From a virus, in IMG/VR virus record IMGVR_UViG_3300021225_000153, positions 1 to 35,470 of that record: 35,470 nt of DNA. One strand, 5' to 3'. Positions 30,256-35,470 of this stretch are shown piece by piece. The notes below the pieces were generated by a model. The model saw nothing but the letters and a program-made list of their open reading frames with translations, made no database searches and was not told where the DNA came from. How positions within the stretch are numbered: position 1 is the stretch's first letter; each line of letters starts with the position of its first letter. The position numbers and the translations under genes are program-made.

Positions 30256-31146
30256 CTATGATTGTAGCCTGATAGCTTCATCCATAGAACTTAGAAACTT
30301 AGAAGCATCAATCGTTCTACTGCTATCAGTCTGAGAAACTTGCAGTAGTGGCTTAGTGCTTTGTTGTGTGGCATTTGAATCGCTAACTGCAAGTAATTTG
30401 TTTTGAGTTAAAACTCCTTTTACAAAATCTTCATAAGAAGGCTTGTTGTTGCGTTCATCGAACCAGTCAAGAGTTTCATCTGAAGCTCTCTTTAGTTCAA
30501 AGTTGCCAGTATCTTTATTATATTTTATTTTTGCTCCCTTTTCAGTAGCACTTTTATTCAACAGTTGTTTTGCCATCATAGTATTTACATCACTTGGTAG
30601 TTCAGTAGCATACTTAAAGCTATTCAACATTAAATCCTCTTTGAATCCAGCAATTAGGTCATACTTAGAAGCTCTCTCTGCTTCAAGTTCTGACTGGTAC
30701 TTGCTTTCTGTTTCTCTAAGTTTAGCCATCAAGTTATCAATTTCAATCTGATACTTAACATCCTTAGAGTTATCTCCTTTAGCATTTGCCTTTGCCTTGC
30801 TTTCCTCTATCTCTTTAATCTTTCTTGCAAGTGTAGCAGCTCTCTTAGGAGTTGACTTTATGCCATATAGTTCAGACTTCAAGTCTTCATTATCAGCTAA
30901 AATCTCTTCGATAACATTTCTTATCTCGCTATCAACACCATTCAAAGCAAGAGCAGTAAAATGACTCTTCAACTCGTAATCTTGTTTAGCAGTTTCCTTG
31001 TCAAACAAAGAGCCTTCTAATTTGTAAGCAAGTGTATCGCTTAACTCAGCTTCTTTGATTTTGTCAAGTACAGAAATAAAATCTGTATCGTTTGTGTCTA
31101 TCCCAGCTTTCTTAGCAAGGCTTTCAAATAACTTGTCTAATTTCAT
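30256..31146 (-). CDS. Scaffolding protein
   Basis: 296 residues, highly charged and helical with a coiled coil at about 90-170 (KRAATLARKIKEIEESKAKA and more). The last 30 residues (DASKFLSSMDEAIRLQ) are a short helix typical of capsid-binding ends. It lies 24 bp before the capsid gene. It should direct procapsid assembly and then leave. No protease motif was seen. Confidence 0.8.
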   Translation of the reverse strand: MKLDKLFESLAKKAGIDTNDTDFISVLDKIKEAELSDTLAYKLEGSLFDKETAKQDYELKSHFTALALNGVDSEIRNVIEEILADNEDLKSELYGIKSTPKRAATLARKIKEIEESKAKANAKGDNSKDVKYQIEIDNLMAKLRETESKYQSELEAERASKYDLIAGFKEDLMLNSFKYATELPSDVNTMMAKQLLNKSATEKGAKIKYNKDTGNFELKRASDETLDWFDERNNKPSYEDFVKGVLTQNKLLAVSDSNATQQSTKPLLQVSQTDSSRTIDASKFLSSMDEAIRLQS

Positions 31147-31430
31147 ATTGTTGTTTCAGTATTTGCTGACTTCTTTGAAGCTTTAGCTTCCTTTTCTTTT
31201 GCCTCAAGTAAGGCTAATCTTGCTTTCAATTCTGCATTTTCTGCTAAGACTTGCTGAGCATCTGCTGGAGTTACAATCCTGGATAATAGTATAGCTTCAT
31301 CTTCTGCTCTACCATACTGCCATCCTTGTACTCCTTGTGCGTTATGTAGTCTTTTTAAATTGAAAATTCCTTCTTCTGTTAATTGTCTTATTTGTTTCTT
31401 TGGGTCTATTGCGATAAATCCTTTCGCCAT
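31143..31430 (-). CDS. Small head protein, 95 aa
   Basis: MAKGFIAIDPKKQIRQLTEE then a coiled coil (AQQVLAENAELKARLALLEA) and a Lys/Ser/Thr tail. Located between the MuF-like and scaffold genes, overlapping the latter by 4 bp. It may aid scaffold or capsid assembly. Not recognised. Confidence 0.65.
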   Translation of the reverse strand: MAKGFIAIDPKKQIRQLTEEGIFNLKRLHNAQGVQGWQYGRAEDEAILLSRIVTPADAQQVLAENAELKARLALLEAKEKEAKASKKSANTETTI

Positions 31431-31488
31431 GTTGTTTATTTTGTTGTAAAAATATAGAATAGATATTAAACTAATTTAGTTAAGTAGT

Positions 31489-32406
31489 TTACTTATTAGT
31501 AAACTTATCTCTTATGTTCTTTGGTATGCTTTCTTTTGGTACTGCTATAAGTCTATGTCCACAGTTCCATCCTCCAGCATAATTCTGTATATTGTTTACA
31601 TTAGTATCTGCCTTCATTCCTTCAGGTAGCTTTGTCTTTTTGTTACAAGGTATCTTATCGCTACATATATCTACTCCATCTATGTTATCGTGTAGTACAG
31701 TATCAAGCTCTGACTTATGGATGTATCGTTTATCTACCATATGTTTACACCAAGGTCTTGATGTTTCAATAAGAGAACCTACATACATATACCACTCAAG
31801 TCCTAAATCCTCACTAATTATAGTACCATAAGTTCTGGAGTAGGTATTAACAGAATCTGTTACTATTGTATTAGTGTATTTTTCAAAAGCTCCTAAGTTG
31901 CCTTCTGAACCTTTAATAAATGTCTTCATAGCATCTTGAAACTCTGCATAAGAGCCTCCACTTGTAATATTAGACTGTAATATTTCTTGTACTTTGCCTA
32001 TTATGTTTACATTCATTCCAGCCTCACCTAAATACATAGCAGTTCTATCTATTGCTGACTGCCTGACTATCTTTAGTATGTCTTCAGTAGTAGAACTTGG
32101 AGCAGTTGCAAAGCTTGAAAAGTAATCCTTTGTAGTTTCATTGATAGTATCATATGATGCTACCAATTCTTTAGAAGCCTTTAAAAACTCCTTAGTAAAT
32201 ATGACCTTTTCAAGTCTGCTTCTAAGTGTAGCCAGTATCTTATAATTGTCAATGGTATTCTTTATGTTGCCATTGCTATCAAGCTTCAGGTCTTTAGTCA
32301 GAGTAAGAATTTCCTTATAGATATTCTGCTGGATAGTTGGCACTTTGTCCATGAATCCAGTAATAGATTTGTCTACTACATCTATAACTTTCTTAAAATC
32401 TGCCAT
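31489..32406 (-). CDS. MuF-like minor head protein
   Basis: 305 residues. Helical N-terminal part (1-210), then the MuF signature: TSRPWCKHMVDKRYIHKSEL (215-234) and GGWNCGHRLIAVP (278-290), matching the conserved Cys/His pattern (RPxCxxxxG...P...CxHR). MuF/SPP1 gp7 proteins bind the portal and travel with the DNA. The gene follows the portal by 1 bp. Confidence 0.9.
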   Translation of the reverse strand: MADFKKVIDVVDKSITGFMDKVPTIQQNIYKEILTLTKDLKLDSNGNIKNTIDNYKILATLRSRLEKVIFTKEFLKASKELVASYDTINETTKDYFSSFATAPSSTTEDILKIVRQSAIDRTAMYLGEAGMNVNIIGKVQEILQSNITSGGSYAEFQDAMKTFIKGSEGNLGAFEKYTNTIVTDSVNTYSRTYGTIISEDLGLEWYMYVGSLIETSRPWCKHMVDKRYIHKSELDTVLHDNIDGVDICSDKIPCNKKTKLPEGMKADTNVNNIQNYAGGWNCGHRLIAVPKESIPKNIRDKFTNK

Positions 32407-32407
32407 A

Positions 32408-34387
32408 CTATTGAGTCAATGTAGCTACTTTAGCAGCTTGTGCTTCTGATTGTATAGTTTGTGGAGTTCCTAATTGTTTACGAGCTTCTTCTTCAGTTAT
32501 GCCAAATCTTTGAGCCACTAAACTAACTGCTGCTTCAAGGTCATATACTCCTGATGCTACTGCCTTAACTATCTCTATCATACCAGTTAAACCACCTACT
32601 GACATTGCAAGGTCATTACCTTGAGATGTAGCTACCATTGTAGATACATTAGAGTCTGGTGCTATTGCTGCACTAAATGAATTTCCTCGCATAGTTTCCT
32701 CTGCCATCATTTCCATTACTTTTACTTGCTCTGCATAATCTAAATTAGGAAAATTAGCATCTTCATAGATAGCCTTTCTTACATACTTTTGAATGTTAGA
32801 ACTTATAACATAGTCCATTTCTGTTATACCTTTATTCTGAAGCCTAAGTATCTTCTCATCTTCAGTAATAGTGTATAGTGGGTCAAGCTTGTAAACAAGT
32901 GTAGTATATGTACTTACATCTGTATCATGGCTAAATCTCTTAAGAGCTATTTCTATTTCCATGTTAGCTAATATAACTGGACTTAGTTTTGCTTCCTTAG
33001 CTTGTTTATATTCATCTATTAGAAGCTGATTGTTTACTAAGTCATACTTCTGTGGAATAGTAACAGTAGGTAGCATCATCATTCTTTGCTCCTTACTTGG
33101 AATCAAGAAATAGTAACGCATCTCGTTAGTATAGTAAGCTACATTCTCTCTTATGTATTTGAGAATAGAAGCTACTTTGTAAGCAAAGTTATCTGTCTCA
33201 TCCCTATCCCATGCTTTGCTAATACCTGACTGGTCAAGTGGAACATTGTATAAGAATTGCATATTAACTGACTCTAAAGCCATGTAAAGATGTTTATTAA
33301 CACTTTCTTCTAATAGCTTAGTAATAGCAGTATCTTTCTGTATGTATCCTGCTGGAGGAATAGGAGGAATCTGCTGATTTGGTTTAGTCAGGTCAACATT
33401 TATCTGATGGTTTTTAAAAGGACTTACTGTTTCATATCCACTACCTTTACAAATACCACAAGACATATAGTTTCCAGCAAATCCTGGACTTTTTACTTTG
33501 CCAGTACCACTACATTTAGAACAAGTGTTAGTATTAATAGTCCACTTTTCAGAGTAGATATGTAGCACTTTTTCAGCTTGTAAGTCAGAGTATTCTCTCG
33601 CTGCTTCGTTCAAGTGAACTACCATGCTTTGTAGTGGTGATTTCCATATTATATCTCCATCCTCGTTATCATAAAATAAACCTCTGAATCTAAAAGCTAA
33701 AAGCTCATCTAAATTATGAGTAAATCTGTTTATTTCTACAACTTTTTTCTCATGTGTTACATAGTATTCTATAATCTCGTTACGAGTAGAAAGTATGTGT
33801 ATCTCATATTCTCGTTTAGCTCCATCCTCTACTACTTCTATTTCTCTATCACTACAAGCTATTACAAAATCACCTTCTTCATAGTAAAGTACATCATCAC
33901 AATTACAGATATAAGGTATAGGCTTTACCAGTTCATTCTCCATTATCTCGAATGACTCTGGCATCATAATTACTACTGCATTGGCATCTATCAAAGCATT
34001 CTGCATAGCTTCATCAAATAGCCAAGCATCTATATTATCATATACTGGATATTCTTGCTCAAGATATTTCTGCAAAGTTTCATCTAAAAAAGCTGGTGCT
34101 TCTGTCTTAGAGTAATCTACTTTATAGTCAGGACTTCTTCTAATTTTAGTCAAAGAAGTTAATACCTTACTAATAGGATGCTCAGTCTTTGAAGCATAGA
34201 TATCGTAACGATATTGCTTAATTTCATCAGGCTCGTTAGGTCTTCTTGCATCTATAATCTTCTTAGGTACTTTACCTTCAGCGTGTACCTCTAAAGCCTC
34301 GTATAGTTCTACTGCTTCTTTCTTTATAGACCATTTCTCTTTACCATTGTGATAGTCCAATAACTTTATGTCCTCAAGTGGAGTCAT
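32408..34387 (-). CDS. Portal protein with zinc-finger insert
   Basis: 659 residues. Core helices and wing regions fit a phage portal. The insert at about 286-320 carries CSKCSGTG (289-296) and CGICKGSG (310-317), a DnaJ-type CxxCxGxG zinc finger. The C-terminus is Gln/Ala-rich (TPQTIQSEAQAAKVATLTQ). The ring forms the DNA gate for packaging by TerL and binds the MuF protein encoded next. The portal call rests on size, position upstream of MuF/scaffold/capsid genes and helical architecture. Confidence 0.88.
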   Translation of the reverse strand: MTPLEDIKLLDYHNGKEKWSIKKEAVELYEALEVHAEGKVPKKIIDARRPNEPDEIKQYRYDIYASKTEHPISKVLTSLTKIRRSPDYKVDYSKTEAPAFLDETLQKYLEQEYPVYDNIDAWLFDEAMQNALIDANAVVIMMPESFEIMENELVKPIPYICNCDDVLYYEEGDFVIACSDREIEVVEDGAKREYEIHILSTRNEIIEYYVTHEKKVVEINRFTHNLDELLAFRFRGLFYDNEDGDIIWKSPLQSMVVHLNEAAREYSDLQAEKVLHIYSEKWTINTNTCSKCSGTGKVKSPGFAGNYMSCGICKGSGYETVSPFKNHQINVDLTKPNQQIPPIPPAGYIQKDTAITKLLEESVNKHLYMALESVNMQFLYNVPLDQSGISKAWDRDETDNFAYKVASILKYIRENVAYYTNEMRYYFLIPSKEQRMMMLPTVTIPQKYDLVNNQLLIDEYKQAKEAKLSPVILANMEIEIALKRFSHDTDVSTYTTLVYKLDPLYTITEDEKILRLQNKGITEMDYVISSNIQKYVRKAIYEDANFPNLDYAEQVKVMEMMAEETMRGNSFSAAIAPDSNVSTMVATSQGNDLAMSVGGLTGMIEIVKAVASGVYDLEAAVSLVAQRFGITEEEARKQLGTPQTIQSEAQAAKVATLTQ

Positions 34388-35247
34388 ATCTTATTTCTTT
34401 CTTTTATGAATAATCTTTTATCTCGAATATTATAAGCCTTTCCTAATCCAGACTTATCACTATGGTATTTACTGATGTCAGTAAAGTTCTTCTTTACAGT
34501 AGTAGGAGTTTGATTACCACCAACAGAATAAGCATAATACTTCTTAGCTAATTGGTATGGCATTAAACTCATATCTTGTCTATCTCTCGCATACCAGAAT
34601 ATAGGCAACCAGTTTTCTTTATGTGGATACTGGTCTACTTCTAAAGATGCTAACTGAAATGCTAACTCATCTGCTATCCTTGCACCTCCAAATTCTCTAC
34701 CTTTTACTCTTGGATTGTCAAACATTTCCTTGACCTTGTCAAAGTATATCTTGCTCGTATCGTTCTTTACAAAGTACACACACTCGCTATGGTAGTTCCA
34801 CATATCCTTATCTGGATACAATGCTTTTACATCTTCTATGTTTGCCCATATAGTATATGTAGCCTTACCAGTATTAGACATTGTCCAATTACTATCTCCA
34901 GCTTCAGCCATTAACTCTGAAGGAGTCTTCTTAAATAGCCAAACCATATCTGCATCTAAGAATAAAGTCTGGTCATAAGGACTTAAATCATACATGAAAG
35001 TCTTTACCTTGATGTACTCTGTTACTCCTTTTGTAGTATATGCTTTCTTAGGAACTTTAATTAACTTATCAAACAAAGTACTTTTAACTTCGTTATAGTT
35101 ATGAGCTAAAGCTATCTTAATACCTGGCTCTACATTCTTTAAAGACATAGCCAAGTTCTCAGCCATTGCCAAGTACTCGAATGAACCAATAGCTATTAAT
35201 AGTATTCCTTTGTTAGCAGCTTCCTCCACAGTTGTTATTTTTGCCAT
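34384..35247 (-). CDS. Glycosyltransferase, GT-A type
   Basis: 287 residues. TLFLDADMVWLF (95-105) has the D98-x-D100 metal/nucleotide-sugar motif of GT-A enzymes, related to GT8-like families, with a Rossmann-type N-terminal strand (GILLIAIGSFEYL). It probably transfers a sugar from a nucleotide donor, perhaps onto virion proteins or host surface glycans. It lies between the end of the large tail gene (35-bp overlap) and the portal gene (4-bp overlap). Target unknown. Confidence 0.85.
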   Translation of the reverse strand: MAKITTVEEAANKGILLIAIGSFEYLAMAENLAMSLKNVEPGIKIALAHNYNEVKSTLFDKLIKVPKKAYTTKGVTEYIKVKTFMYDLSPYDQTLFLDADMVWLFKKTPSELMAEAGDSNWTMSNTGKATYTIWANIEDVKALYPDKDMWNYHSECVYFVKNDTSKIYFDKVKEMFDNPRVKGREFGGARIADELAFQLASLEVDQYPHKENWLPIFWYARDRQDMSLMPYQLAKKYYAYSVGGNQTPTTVKKNFTDISKYHSDKSGLGKAYNIRDKRLFIKERNKI

Positions 35248-35470
35248 TAAAATAAGTTCTTAACTTAAACTCTGCCTTAGCAGTAAAGTCTATCTTTGCA
35301 TTCCAGTTCATAGAGTAATCTCCTTGCTGACTAACTTGCTCTGTTATATTTAATCGATTAGAAGTTACAGTTACATTGTCATGCTTCAAAGCTACTATTA
35401 ATCTATCATGTAGGTACTCATGAAAGAAGTCTGTTTCACATTCGTATTCCTTTTCTATATCAGCACTTAA
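35213..35470 (-). CDS. Large tail protein, 3' part (joins position 1)
   Basis: The last 85 codons of the gene that leaves at position 1; codon phase matches at the junction. The product LSADIEKEYECETDFFHEY, then LHDRLIVALKHDNVTVTS and a Lys/Phe end to NNCGGSC, followed by TAA at 35213-35215. The EKEYE..TDxxxxxxHDRLxxALxHD block is common at the C-terminus of long tail proteins in Bacteroidetes phages. It overlaps the glycosyltransferase start by 35 bp. See the entry at 1-1890. Confidence 0.85.
   Translation of the reverse strand, partial: LSADIEKEYECETDFFHEYLHDRLIVALKHDNVTVTSNRLNITEQVSQQGDYSMNWNAKIDFTAKAEFKLRTYFNGKNNNCGGSC

Noticed and set aside
415-34000. Open frames on the plus strand (for example at 415-720, 2734-3006, 5354-5731, 15299-15679, 30443-30751).
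   Set aside because: All lie opposite convincing minus-strand genes and have low-complexity or hydrophobic shadow translations; none has its own leader or a recognisable motif.
1-35470. tRNA genes, rRNA, insertion sequences, integrase and attachment sites.
   Set aside because: No cloverleaf, transposase, recombinase or repressor pattern could be found by eye on either strand.
1-35470. Stop-codon reassignment as in some crAss-like phages.
   Set aside because: Conserved genes end normally at TAA, TAG or TGA with natural C-termini, and no long genes are broken by in-frame TAG or TGA.

Overview
This window looks like one complete, circularly closed genome of a tailed phage (long-tailed siphovirus type) that infects a Bacteroidetes bacterium. 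The phage call rests on recognisable terminase, portal, HK97-like capsid, MuF-like, scaffold, tape-measure, tail-fibre and lysis genes. The host call rests on AT-rich DNA, A-rich leaders without Shine-Dalgarno sequences before the start codons, and protein families typical of Bacteroidetes phages: a Lin1244/Lin1753-like (DUF4373) replication initiator, tail fibres with repeated QSDW...YIKNKP units, and small conserved phage proteins. No integrase, repressor or tRNA gene was found, so temperate growth is not supported.

The two ends of the window fit together. The tail-protein gene that runs off position 1 on the minus strand is in the same codon phase as the reading frame entering at 35470, and the joined protein of about 715 residues reads naturally. 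Every credible gene is on the minus strand, so transcription runs from high to low coordinates and then wraps from 1 to 35470. The only large gap (19837-20069) holds a strong intrinsic terminator and then an AT-rich probable promoter region. It is the natural start and end of the map.

In transcription order: (1) 19836 to 15853 is an early block of small proteins, including several micro-ORFs, a membrane protein, a DnaA-domain-IV-like protein and an ERF single-strand annealing protein. (2) 15711 to 12829 is the replication block: the initiator gene, which carries two clusters of 11-bp iterons and so probably the origin, a PD-(D/E)XK-like protein, a DnaB-type helicase and an SSB-like protein. 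(3) 12737 to 10841 holds NinG, tiny ORFs and an HNH homing endonuclease. (4) 10839 to 8591 holds small and large terminase. (5) 8530 to 1 and on through the junction to 35213 is the tail block: chaperone-like gene, tape measure, and large tail proteins with an AlkB-like dioxygenase between them. (6) 35247 to 26408 is the head and neck block: glycosyltransferase, portal with a zinc-finger insert, MuF protein, scaffold, capsid, neck proteins and tube, ended by a terminator. (7) 26343 to 20070 holds fibres, lysis genes (holin, single-molecule spanin, lysozyme), a metallophosphoesterase and a HExxH protein.

The most unusual observations are non-coding: iterons with an 11-bp period inside the initiator gene; interleaved inverted repeats that could form a pseudoknot just before its start codon; a 25-bp element shared by that leader and the leader of the large tail gene; and two copies of a small hairpin with identical loop and covarying stem before two consecutive unrelated genes.
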